Part shown: in pieces, positions 1 through 6,589 of the stretch
Layout of the letters: the number at the start of each line of letters is the position of its first letter
How positions within the stretch are numbered: position 1 is the stretch's first letter
Source: Flammeovirgaceae bacterium
Lineage (GTDB): Bacteria; Bacteroidota; Bacteroidia; Cytophagales; Cyclobacteriaceae
NCBI GenBank assembly: GCA_947457025.1
Contig: CANGUI010000070.1
Span: 1-8,334 of the forward strand
Length of the DNA stretch: 8,334 nt
Direction: 5' to 3'
The notes under the pieces: generated by a model
Told to the model about the DNA's origin: nothing
Databases searched by the model: none
What the model saw: the letters and a program-made list of their open reading frames with translations, nothing else
Translations under genes and position numbers: made by a program

Positions 1-543
1 ATTCGATACATTGACGATGCCTCCGGACTGCTGGTAAAAAAAGTGAAGCCCAACTTTGCCCGACTTGGCAAACAATATGGGCCCCGCCTGAAAGAAGTCA
101 GCGCCTGCATCCAGGCGTTGGATCAGCAGCAGATCAGCCAGCTAGATAAAACCGGCTCGCTGTCGGCCGGTGGCTTTGAGCTGGCAGTCGATGACGTGCT
201 GATCAGCTCGGAAGATATTCCCGGTTGGTCAGTGGCATCTGAGGGTGGGATTACTGTAGCGCTGGACATCACCATCACGGAGCCGCTGCGCCGCGAGGGA
301 ATTGCCCGCGATTTTGTGAACCGCGTGCAGAACCTGCGGAAAGATATGGGCCTGGAGGTGCTGGATAAAATCCGGATTGAAGTGGAGCGCCACGGCGATG
401 CCATGGATGCACTGCGGGAACATGCACCCTATATACAGTCTGAAACACAGGCTCTCGAATTGTTGTTTACAGAAACACTGCCCGATGGCATGGTGGTTGA
501 CATGGACGATTTTTCATTAACACTACACGTTACAAAAGCTTAA
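1..543 (+). CDS. ileS: Isoleucyl-tRNA synthetase, C-terminal part (5' end outside window)
   Basis: Charges tRNA-Ile with isoleucine in the cytoplasm. Only the last 180 codons are visible; the frame is open from base 1 and ends at TAA 541-543. The fragment opens with IRYIDDASGLLVKK, then a KPNFARLGKQYG segment, which matches the late C-terminal region of the long IleS type found in Bacteroidota. Residues about 94-124 (EPLRREGIARDF, then NLRKDMGLEVLDKI) are a strongly recognisable block of that region. The fragment ends without the Cys-rich zinc finger that closes E. coli-type IleS, consistent with the long, eukaryote-like form. The catalytic HIGH and KMSKS motifs would lie upstream and cannot be checked. 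lspA begins 9 bases after the stop, so the two are probably co-transcribed. A GTG at 43 is in frame but internal and is not a start. Confidence 0.93.
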   Translation: MRYIDDASGLLVKKVKPNFARLGKQYGPRLKEVSACIQALDQQQISQLDKTGSLSAGGFELAVDDVLISSEDIPGWSVASEGGITVALDITITEPLRREGIARDFVNRVQNLRKDMGLEVLDKIRIEVERHGDAMDALREHAPYIQSETQALELLFTETLPDGMVVDMDDFSLTLHVTKA

Positions 544-552
544 TCGATACCG

Positions 553-1233
553 ATGCCACGCTACATGAAATACATCCTGATCACCTTACTGGTGATAGCC
601 ATTGATCAGACCAGCAAGCTGTTGGTGCACAAATACATGTACCTGCACCAGGAGATTCATGTGCTGGGCGACTGGTTCCGTCTGCATTACCTGCTCAATC
701 CCGGCATGGCTTTCGGCATCAAATGGAATAATGAGTTTGGCAAGCTGGCCCTCACGTTTTTTCGGATCGGGGCGATGGTTGGCATTGGCGTTTATCTGAT
801 TCGGCAGTCGCTCCGCCCCGTGCACGGCGGATTTCTGGTATGCCTGGCATTGATTTGGGGTGGAGCCATCGGCAACGTGATTGACAGCACCTTTTACGGG
901 GTATTGCTGCACAATGCGCCCTTCGACGCCGTAACGCCTTGGTTTCACGGGCAGGTAATCGACATGTTGTTTTTTCCGATAGCTGAGTTTTACTGGCCTA
1001 CATGGGTTCCGATTGTGGGAGGTAATTATTTTCTGTTTTTTAGTCCGGTATTCAACATTGCAGACTCTTCGATCTTCCTGGGTGTATTTTTCATCCTGAT
1101 TTTTCAAAAGCGTTTTTTCGTACACGAGCAGGAAACTCAACCGGCGCCAGTTCCCGCGGAAGCGGTTAAACCCGAAGCCCCGCCGGCATCGATCGGCGAT
1201 TCGCATGAAAGTGCTGCTACCCATCCAGAGTAA
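553..1233 (+). CDS. lspA: Lipoprotein signal peptidase (signal peptidase II)
   Basis: Inner-membrane aspartyl peptidase that cleaves the signal peptide of prolipoproteins ahead of the lipidated cysteine. The 226 residues show four hydrophobic segments (about 6-24, 62-84, 92-110, 170-188). Family motifs are present: IDQTSK (D18), NPGMAFG (from N49), GGAIGNVID (N108, D111), VIDM (D137) and FNIAD (N168, D171). D137 and D171 correspond to the catalytic pair. Loops D111-D137 and D137-D171 are longer than in the proteobacterial enzymes, as in Bacteroidota homologues, and the Arg that usually follows the NLID motif is Ser112. A Pro/Ala/Glu-rich tail of about 36 residues follows the last membrane segment and should be cytoplasmic and disordered. 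There is no clear ribosome binding site; ATG 553 is used, and ATG 565 (MKYILI) is an equally plausible start. It sits 9 bases after ileS and 2 before the next gene. Confidence 0.94.
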   Translation: MPRYMKYILITLLVIAIDQTSKLLVHKYMYLHQEIHVLGDWFRLHYLLNPGMAFGIKWNNEFGKLALTFFRIGAMVGIGVYLIRQSLRPVHGGFLVCLALIWGGAIGNVIDSTFYGVLLHNAPFDAVTPWFHGQVIDMLFFPIAEFYWPTWVPIVGGNYFLFFSPVFNIADSSIFLGVFFILIFQKRFFVHEQETQPAPVPAEAVKPEAPPASIGDSHESAATHPE

Positions 1234-1235
1234 TC

Positions 1236-1721
1236 GTGGCTGAGCAGCTTATCATTGTGGGGAGCACCCGGGAGCAGAAATATCAGGCTCTTCTTCCTCA
1301 GATAGAGGCCCTTCTTGAAGGCGAGCGCGACCACACGGCCAACCAGGCCAACGTGGCGGCTGCTCTTCGCGAAACATTCGGTTTCTTCTGGGTAGGTTTC
1401 TACCGTGTGGAAGGAGATGAACTTGTGTTGGGGCCGTTTCAGGGACCGATTGCCTGCACCCGCATTGGGTTTGGTAAGGGCGTGTGTGGATCCTGCTGGC
1501 AGCTAAAGAAGACAATCCTCGTGCCCAACGTAGACGAATTTCCGGGGCATATCGCCTGCAGCTCTGCTTCCAGGTCGGAGATTGTTGTTCCGTTTTTTGA
1601 TGACCAGGGCCAGGTGGCACTGGTGTTAGATGTGGATAGCGATCGGCTTGCTGACTTTGATGAGGTTGATCAGCATCACCTGGAGGCACTGGCCCGCAGC
1701 ATCCGGCATCGGGTTTGTTGA
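1236..1721 (+). CDS. msrC: Free methionine-(R)-sulfoxide reductase, GAF domain (fRMsr)
   Basis: Reduces free L-methionine-(R)-sulfoxide to methionine in the cytoplasm, normally with thioredoxin. The 161 residues form one GAF domain. The three Cys of the family are all present with the E. coli spacing of 10 and 24: C74 (in PIACTRIGFG), C84 (in GKGVCG) and C108 (in GHIACSSASRSEIVVP). A further Cys at 87 makes a C-G-S-C motif with C84, and the last residue, C161, is also Cys. Apart from the initiator there is no methionine in the protein. The start must be GTG 1236: an in-frame stop lies at 1206-1208, no ATG lies between that stop and 1236, and no in-frame Met follows. It starts 2 bases after the lspA stop, so translational coupling in an ileS-lspA-msrC operon is likely. 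Confidence 0.93.
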   Translation: MAEQLIIVGSTREQKYQALLPQIEALLEGERDHTANQANVAAALRETFGFFWVGFYRVEGDELVLGPFQGPIACTRIGFGKGVCGSCWQLKKTILVPNVDEFPGHIACSSASRSEIVVPFFDDQGQVALVLDVDSDRLADFDEVDQHHLEALARSIRHRVC

Positions 1722-1728
1722 ATTTTTG

Positions 1729-1736
1729 TACCTTCG
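1729..1736 (+). promoter_or_regulatory. Bacteroidota -7 promoter element (TACCTTCG) before the aminotransferase
   Basis: TACCTTCG, preceded by a T-run (ATTTTTG), fits the Bacteroidota primary-sigma -7 pattern TAnnTTTG with the frequent C variant. It lies in the 61-base gap after msrC and 46 bases before the aminotransferase ATG. No TTTG is seen 19-21 bases upstream; the nearest TTTG, at 1714-1717, is too close, so the -33 half is weak or absent. The element suggests that the aminotransferase and following genes can be transcribed independently of ileS-lspA-msrC. Confidence 0.45.
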
Positions 1737-1782
1737 GATGCCGTGGCGTAAGGCCCGGCAGAATTCTCAAAACAGGAACACC

Positions 1783-2928
1783 ATGAAAAATCTTTCGCGC
1801 AGAGACTGGTTCAGGAAATCGTTCACGGCTGCTGCTGGTGTGGTTGCCGGGACTTCGGTATTTGATCAATTGCTGGCTGCGCCGGTTAGTCGCGCAGAGG
1901 CGGTTCACCAGTTGCGGGTACCTGCCGGCGGCAAGCTGGTGCGTCTTGGCTCCAATGAAAATCCGTACGGCCCGTCGGCCAAGGCACGGCAGGCTATTGT
2001 GGATGCGATGGGAGAGTTTAACCGCTACTCGTTCGAAGCTGTGATGGAATTCCGGAAAACGCTGGCGGAGAAGGAAGGTGTAACCCCGGATCATATCCTG
2101 GTTGTGAATGGATCCTCGGAGACGTTGTGCCTGAGTGGCATGGTAGCGAAACTGGAGGGTGGTGCTGTACTGTCAGCCTTTCCCACATTCCGCTCGCTCA
2201 TGGAATATGCCGAGAAACTGAACGCACGCTGGGATCGCGTAGACCTTGACGAATACCACGTACACAACCTGGAAGCGCTGGCTGCCGCAGTGAAGTCGGA
2301 CACCCGGATGCTGTTTGTGTGCAATCCCAACAATCCTACCGGCACGGTAGTAGAGGGCGCACGCTACCGCGATTTTTGTCTGGAGATGAGCAAGAAGACC
2401 ACGGTACTTGCCGATGAGGCCTACCTGGAGTTTCTGGAACCCCGTGAGCAACGGTCGATGGTGGAGCTGGTTCGCCAGGGACAAAATATAATCGTGTCGC
2501 GCACCTTTTCCAAAGTAGCCGGTTTGGCCGGACTGCGAATCGGGTATTGTGTGGCCCCTCCCGACACGATACGCAAACTGCAAAAGTTTCAAATGGGGCC
2601 GGTGATCAATCAGGCTGCGCTGGCGGCAGCAAAAGTTTCGTTAGGCGATACGGCCTTTGCCGAGATGACGCGTGCTAAAAACAACGAGGCGCTGAAGTAT
2701 TTCTTAACGTATCTTGATCAGAAGAAATGGTTCCACGGCGCCTCTCGTGCAAACTGTGTGTTATTTCCTGCCCCGAAAGACGGGAAGACTATTCTCGCGG
2801 AAACCGAGAAGCGCGGCTTTCAGATCCGGGTGTGGGACTACCAGGGGAAAGAATGGTGCCGGGTGAGCATTGGCACTCTGGATGAAATGAAGGCATTTAC
2901 CAAAGTATTTGACGAAGTGGTAGCCTGA
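1783..2928 (+). CDS. HisC-like PLP aminotransferase with a Tat signal peptide
   Basis: Fold-type I PLP aminotransferase of the histidinol-phosphate aminotransferase family, 381 residues. The N-terminus (MKNLSRRDWFRKSF) is a twin-arginine signal with R6-R7, followed by an Ala/Val-rich stretch and a possible A-E-A cleavage site after residue 40. The enzyme is therefore predicted to be folded with its cofactor in the cytoplasm and exported to the periplasm. Family residues are intact: GSNENPYGPS (56-65), NPNNPTGT (181-188), D211 and Y214 (DEAYLEF), Schiff-base lysine K244 (SRTFSKVAGLAGLRIGY), R252 and carboxylate-binding R360 (CRVSIGT). Substrate is not predictable; export argues against a role in cytoplasmic histidine synthesis. 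ATG 1783 is chosen because it has AGGA at 1774-1777 and places the Tat motif at the N-terminus. The frame is open upstream to 1630, but that would overlap msrC and bury the signal. The VOC gene follows after 10 bases. Confidence 0.9.
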   Translation: MKNLSRRDWFRKSFTAAAGVVAGTSVFDQLLAAPVSRAEAVHQLRVPAGGKLVRLGSNENPYGPSAKARQAIVDAMGEFNRYSFEAVMEFRKTLAEKEGVTPDHILVVNGSSETLCLSGMVAKLEGGAVLSAFPTFRSLMEYAEKLNARWDRVDLDEYHVHNLEALAAAVKSDTRMLFVCNPNNPTGTVVEGARYRDFCLEMSKKTTVLADEAYLEFLEPREQRSMVELVRQGQNIIVSRTFSKVAGLAGLRIGYCVAPPDTIRKLQKFQMGPVINQAALAAAKVSLGDTAFAEMTRAKNNEALKYFLTYLDQKKWFHGASRANCVLFPAPKDGKTILAETEKRGFQIRVWDYQGKEWCRVSIGTLDEMKAFTKVFDEVVA

Positions 2929-2938
2929 CAGAGGGGCA

Positions 2939-3334
2939 GTGGGGTTAAAACTCGCTCATATTACCCTTGTGGTAGCCGACTATGATGAAGCCATTGACTT
3001 CTACACCCGCAAATTGGGTTTTGTGTTGTTGGAGGATACGCCCCTCTCTGAAACCAAGCGCTGGGTGGTACTTGCGCCCCCCGGTGCGCCAGGCTGTGCA
3101 CTTCTGCTGGGCAAAGCCAATACAGACGAACAACGTGCGCGCATCGGAAACCAAACCGGCGGAAGGGTGTTTTTATTCTTGCATACTGATGATTTTGACC
3201 GCGACTACCAGAATTTACTGCGCCGCGAGGTAACGATTGTTCGCCCGCCTGCGTTAGAGCCGTATGGTAAAGTAACAGTGTTTGCCGATTTGTATGGAAA
3301 CTTGTGGGATTTGATTGAATCTAATAAAACATAA
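2939..3334 (+). CDS. VOC-superfamily (glyoxalase/dioxygenase fold) protein
   Basis: Small metal-binding VOC-fold protein of 131 residues, about the usual length for a single two-module VOC protein. The N-terminal half begins LAHITLVVADYDEAIDFYTRKLGF (the sequence around residues 5-28), a classic VOC signature with candidate metal ligand H7. The second half contains RVFLFLHTDDF (H82) and ends FADLYGNLWDLIE, where D124 or E127 could supply the acidic ligand. The exact reaction cannot be told; this subgroup is usually annotated only as glyoxalase/bleomycin-resistance family. GTG 2939 is the only credible start, since an in-frame TAG lies at 2921-2923 and no ATG occurs before the conserved strand. 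A purine-rich AGAGGGG at 2930-2936 lies upstream but unusually close. It is 10 bases after the aminotransferase and 26 before the next gene, so probably in the same transcript. Confidence 0.85.
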   Translation: MGLKLAHITLVVADYDEAIDFYTRKLGFVLLEDTPLSETKRWVVLAPPGAPGCALLLGKANTDEQRARIGNQTGGRVFLFLHTDDFDRDYQNLLRREVTIVRPPALEPYGKVTVFADLYGNLWDLIESNKT

Positions 3335-3360
3335 AATTCACTTTAACCTACTTTAAACGT

Positions 3361-5328
3361 ATGGTACGGCTGTTTTTAATAATCCGCCTTCTTTTTATCG
3401 TTTTTTATTCTGTTTCGTTACACGCGCAAATCCAGCTTGCACAGATTCGCGGGCGGGTAGTGGATGCAAAAACCAATTTGCCGGTAAAAGGCGCAGAGTT
3501 ACACATTCGCCATCTGCCGGTTCGCGTGCTGTCCGACAGCACCGGGCAGTTTCGCCTCGGCCAGGTGCCGCTGGGGCTGGTCGAGTTTCAGGTGACCAAA
3601 GAGGGTTACGAGCAGTACATCACGCCCGTGAACGTGAGCCCAAAGGCATATCAAATTGATGTTCGGCTGGAACCGAAAACAAAATCACAGCCCAAGGCGG
3701 GTCTTGACAACGTAGTTCCCTATCAGGAACGCGCCTATCTCCATACCGATAAACCCTATTACTATCCGGGCGAGATCATCTGGATGAAAGCGTATGTGCA
3801 GTACGTTGATATTACCAAGCGCGATTCGTTGAGCCGTACCCTGTTTGTGGACCTGATTGATGCGAATAAGAACATTGTAAAGTCGATGTTGCTATCGGTG
3901 GATAGCGGCCGGTGGCAGGCTTCGCTCGTGCTGCCAAGAGACCTTACCCCCGGCATGTATGGGCTGCGCGCGTACACCAGGTTCATGCTCAACTTTAACG
4001 ATGCAAACCGCATTTTTACCAAGCTTGTGCCGGTGCTGGCGCAGCAGCAACGTGTGGATGGCCGGTCTGCCCCCGCCGCGCGGGAAACTACGCCCGAGTC
4101 GCCCGAGATCAACAGCCAGCCTTCAACCACGTCAACGCGCTCGAAAGTTTCGATTACTATGAAACCGGATGTTGACGTAAAGAACTTGTCCGTATCTGTG
4201 GTTGATGCAACGCAGGTGCCGTTGATTCCGGAGGCGGATATCCAACGGCATTTTCAGCGTGCGTGGGAACCGGTAGATGAATTTGAGCCCCGGTTTATTG
4301 TAGACAAAGGAATCTGTTTTTTAGGTACGGTGCTGAGCGAGATGGGCCGACCGAAAAAAGCAGCGATGACGATCTACCGCGAGAACATGGAGGAGTTTTT
4401 CGACTTCGAAACCGATGAGCAAGGGCGATTTACCATTAACGGCCTGAAGTTTTACGATTCAGCAAAGTGGTTTTACCAATCGAAAGGTAAAAAAGGGAAA
4501 GCTAGTTTTGGCACCATAAAAATTGATCCGTGGCAGCCACCCGCCACGGAAGCTTTGCCCGGCGTTTGGTTTCGCACCGAAACTGCAGCCAGTGCACAGC
4601 GGATTCTGCCAGACTATCTGATTCCACTGGAGGCACGCGTGCTGGAAGAGGTAGTGATCGCGTCTACGAAGCTGGAAGAAAAACGCGAAATCCCAGGCAT
4701 CGTGGGTGGAGCAGATCAAGTGATTGACGCGCAGAAATTGGTAAACACGGGTAATTTGCTTTTGGCACTGCAGGGCAAAGTGGTGGGCCTGAACATCACC
4801 TGCGTTGGCGGGGATTGTAGGGTATTTTACAGTCGGGCCCAAACCAACACATTTAGTGGTTCAATTGAACCCCTCGTGCTGATCAACAATACGCCTGCGT
4901 TTGGCACTGCCGGACAGGTACTGTCGCAATTAGATATTAATCAGGTAGAACGGATCGAGTTCTCGCGCAGAATTAACGTGCTGTATGGCGAGCAGGGGCG
5001 CAACGGCATCATCTCCGTTTATCTTAAAGCCGGTGCAGTTGCAACCGAACGAGATTCCGGCATTCAGTCGTTTACACTAAATGGATTTCATAAACCACTA
5101 ACGTTCTTGTCGCCCGATTACGCCAACGTAAGTACGGAAACAGATGCGGCCGACTACCGGTCGACCATCTATTGGAATCCGGAGCTAACACCGGATAGTA
5201 CGGGTACTTTTCGGTTTGAATTCTACACCTCAGATTTGCCAGGCCCCTACCGCATTACTGTGGAAGGCCTTTCAAACAACGGACAACCCGTTCGCTACCA
5301 GAAGTATATTCAGGTTGTGGCGCGGTAG
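3361..5328 (+). CDS. Exported carboxypeptidase-regulatory/MG2/TonB-plug domain protein
   Basis: A 655-residue envelope protein of an architecture common in Bacteroidota; function unknown. In order: signal peptide about 1-22 (hydrophobic, ending SLHA); carboxypeptidase-regulatory-like Ig domain about 27-104 (IRGRVVDAKTNLPVKGAEL, GYEQYITPV); MG2 macroglobulin-like domain about 124-225 (RAYLHTDKPYYYPGEIIWMK); a Ser/Thr/Pro-rich linker about 230-260; a second regulatory-like segment about 312-390 (DKGICFLGTVLSEMGRPKKA); TonB-receptor plug-like domain about 425-558 (LEEVVIASTK, LLLALQGKVVGLNI, PLVLINNTPAF, VERIEFSRR, GRNGIISVYLKAG); and a terminal beta domain to 652 (TGTFRFEFYTSDLPGPYRITVEG). No 22-strand barrel follows the plug, so it is not a complete TonB-dependent transporter. 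The first regulatory segment is like the N-terminal extension of SusC proteins. The plug carries a close Cys pair, C481 and C486. ATG 3361 gives a proper signal peptide; no Shine-Dalgarno is seen. It is probably the last gene of its transcript. Confidence 0.85.
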   Translation: MVRLFLIIRLLFIVFYSVSLHAQIQLAQIRGRVVDAKTNLPVKGAELHIRHLPVRVLSDSTGQFRLGQVPLGLVEFQVTKEGYEQYITPVNVSPKAYQIDVRLEPKTKSQPKAGLDNVVPYQERAYLHTDKPYYYPGEIIWMKAYVQYVDITKRDSLSRTLFVDLIDANKNIVKSMLLSVDSGRWQASLVLPRDLTPGMYGLRAYTRFMLNFNDANRIFTKLVPVLAQQQRVDGRSAPAARETTPESPEINSQPSTTSTRSKVSITMKPDVDVKNLSVSVVDATQVPLIPEADIQRHFQRAWEPVDEFEPRFIVDKGICFLGTVLSEMGRPKKAAMTIYRENMEEFFDFETDEQGRFTINGLKFYDSAKWFYQSKGKKGKASFGTIKIDPWQPPATEALPGVWFRTETAASAQRILPDYLIPLEARVLEEVVIASTKLEEKREIPGIVGGADQVIDAQKLVNTGNLLLALQGKVVGLNITCVGGDCRVFYSRAQTNTFSGSIEPLVLINNTPAFGTAGQVLSQLDINQVERIEFSRRINVLYGEQGRNGIISVYLKAGAVATERDSGIQSFTLNGFHKPLTFLSPDYANVSTETDAADYRSTIYWNPELTPDSTGTFRFEFYTSDLPGPYRITVEGLSNNGQPVRYQKYIQVVAR

Positions 5329-5394
5329 CTTGCGCGTAACCAGCGTTGTTGAATCAAACCAGGTTTTGCGCTCAGCAAACTTTCAATCGAAGGT

Positions 5395-5413
5395 ACGTGC
5401 TGCACGTGTGCAG
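5395..5413. repeat. Two overlapping short inverted repeats
   Basis: ACGTGC-T-GCACGT at 5395-5407 is a perfect 6-base inverted repeat around one central base. CTGCAC-GT-GTGCAG at 5400-5413 is a second perfect 6-base repeat that shares its sequence. As RNA either could fold into a 5-bp stem (loops CTG and CGTG), but not both at once. They lie just before the G-rich hairpin at 5409-5431. Confidence 0.5.
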
Positions 5414-5431
5414 GGGGCATTTTCCCCAGCA
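5409..5431. terminator. Candidate bidirectional terminator hairpin, without U-tract
   Basis: TGCAGGGG (5409-5416) pairs with CCCCAGCA (5424-5431) across a 7-base loop, with a single A-A mismatch: seven Watson-Crick pairs including four G-C in a row. The position between convergent genes suits a shared terminator. No T-run follows the stem on either strand (on the plus strand an A-run follows), so a standard intrinsic terminator is not supported and the call is tentative. Confidence 0.3.
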
Positions 5432-5444
5432 AAAAGGCATGTAC

Positions 5445-6551
5445 TTACCCCAGCGCCGGTTTAAGCTCGGGCTTTTGGCCCATAAGCTTTAACTGGGCGG
5501 CATGGGCAACCACAGCATCCAGAAAAGTTTCTTTTGTTTTGTATGGCAACCCAAACTCGCGCGCCGTCTGTTCCACGATGGGGGCGATGGCTCGGTAGTG
5601 CACATGGCAGATGTTGGGAAACAAGTGATGCTCCACTTGATAATTCAGACCGCCAACATACCACGAGAACACGCGGTGCCTGTGGCCGAAGTTAGTGGTT
5701 GTGTGCAGTTGGTGAATGGCCCAGTTATTCTCAAGATTTCCTTTTGCATCCGGCTCCGGATAAGCCGTTCCCTCCACAACATGCGCCGGCTGGAAAATGA
5801 TGGCCAGAATAAACCCGGCAATGTAGTGCATGAGCAGAAAGCCAACGAGTACCTGCCAGAAAGGTAAACCGAGAATGATCATCGGCAACCCGAATATGTA
5901 GCTGAAATAGATAATCTTGGTCAGGATCATGACCGTCCACTCGCGCGCGGGTGTCGTTTTCTGCTTTTTTAACAAACCTTCACGCTGGTATTTGAGCAGG
6001 CGGAAGAAGTCTTTGGCCAACACCCACACCAGTGTCATCAGGCCGTAAAAAAACCAGGCGTACAGATGTTGAAAGCGGTGCATGGCCCTCCACTTGCTTT
6101 CCGGGCCCATGCGCAGTACTCCACGCGGACTAATATCCTCATCTACATCGTGGACATTGGTGTAGGTATGATGCAGTACATTGTGTTGCACACGCCAGTT
6201 AACAGCATGCCCGCCCACGAGATTCAGAGACAGACCGAGTAAATTATTCACCCATGGCTTTTTGGAGTAGGCCCCGTGGTTGGCATCGTGCATGATGGAT
6301 AAACCAATGCCCGCCATACCAAAGCCCATCGCAGACCACAACACCAGCTGGCCGCCCAGCGTGGGCGCCACACCTGAGAGCAGCAATGCGAAGGGCACAA
6401 AATAGAGCGAAAACATGAAAAAGGTTTTGAATACCATTTCGCCGTTGGCGGTCCGTTCGATACCACGGGTGGTAAAGTACTGATTCACACGTTGTGACAA
6501 TGTGGCGAAGAATTCAGCGTGTTGCGACGCGAATTTGACAGAGCGGATCAT
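5445..6551 (-). CDS. Membrane fatty acid desaturase, front-end (delta-5/6) type
   Basis: Integral-membrane di-iron desaturase that inserts a double bond into fatty acyl chains using O2 and an electron donor; 368 residues from ATG 6551. All three histidine boxes are present: HDANH (88-92), HNVLHH (123-128) and QVEHH (305-309). Gln in place of the first His of the third box is the hallmark of front-end and linoleoyl-CoA-type desaturases. Hydrophobic stretches at about 41-61, 66-86, 162-180, 207-228 and 230-254 give the usual multi-pass topology with the boxes on the cytoplasmic face. There is no fused cytochrome b5 domain, so electrons must come from a separate partner not seen here. Regiospecificity cannot be read from sequence. 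A TTG at 6563 would add four residues; ATG 6551 is preferred, 30 bases after a consensus -7 element. The gene converges with the plug-domain gene and lies downstream of psd on the same strand. Confidence 0.93.
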   Translation of the reverse strand: MIRSVKFASQHAEFFATLSQRVNQYFTTRGIERTANGEMVFKTFFMFSLYFVPFALLLSGVAPTLGGQLVLWSAMGFGMAGIGLSIMHDANHGAYSKKPWVNNLLGLSLNLVGGHAVNWRVQHNVLHHTYTNVHDVDEDISPRGVLRMGPESKWRAMHRFQHLYAWFFYGLMTLVWVLAKDFFRLLKYQREGLLKKQKTTPAREWTVMILTKIIYFSYIFGLPMIILGLPFWQVLVGFLLMHYIAGFILAIIFQPAHVVEGTAYPEPDAKGNLENNWAIHQLHTTTNFGHRHRVFSWYVGGLNYQVEHHLFPNICHVHYRAIAPIVEQTAREFGLPYKTKETFLDAVVAHAAQLKLMGQKPELKPALG

Positions 6552-6581
6552 AGACTTCTGCAAAGTTTAGGAAAGTATTTC

Positions 6582-6589
6582 CAAATATA
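6582..6589 (-). promoter_or_regulatory. Bacteroidota -7 promoter element (TATATTTG) before the desaturase
   Basis: Read on the minus strand, TATATTTG is an exact match to TAnnTTTG. It lies 30 bases upstream of ATG 6551, which fits a short leader. No clear TTG is found 17-23 bases further upstream, so the -33 half is not supported. The element suggests the desaturase has its own promoter rather than relying only on gdh-psd read-through, as expected for a gene whose expression often responds to temperature or membrane state. Confidence 0.55.

Larger units (their letters stand above)
5329..5444. other. Convergent intergenic gap with overlapping inverted repeats
   Basis: This 116-base gap separates the plug-domain gene (plus) from the desaturase (minus). 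No small ORF with a recognisable product is seen. It holds three overlapping inverted repeats between 5395 and 5431, listed separately, which may mark transcript ends for both sides. Nothing else stands out. Confidence 0.6.

Noticed and set aside
586..1224. 212-codon minus-strand open frame opposite lspA
   Set aside because: It is antisense to a gene with intact catalytic motifs and shows no domain of its own.
1630..1782. N-terminal extension of the aminotransferase frame
   Set aside because: It would overlap the 3' end of msrC by about 90 bases and place the Tat signal internally; ATG 1783 with AGGA upstream fits better.
1252..2094. 280-codon open frame on the minus strand across msrC and the aminotransferase
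   Set aside because: It lies opposite two well-supported genes, has no recognisable motif, and has Arg/Pro/His-rich composition typical of an antisense shadow.
5388..5395. TACCTTCG on the minus strand, a -7-like element
   Set aside because: It would drive transcription antisense into the plug-domain gene with no minus-strand gene following, so it is probably chance.
5216..5464. 82-codon plus-strand frame overlapping the end of the plug-domain gene and the intergenic gap
   Set aside because: Two-thirds of it is out-of-frame coding sequence of the larger gene; the rest runs through the inverted repeats and has no recognisable features.
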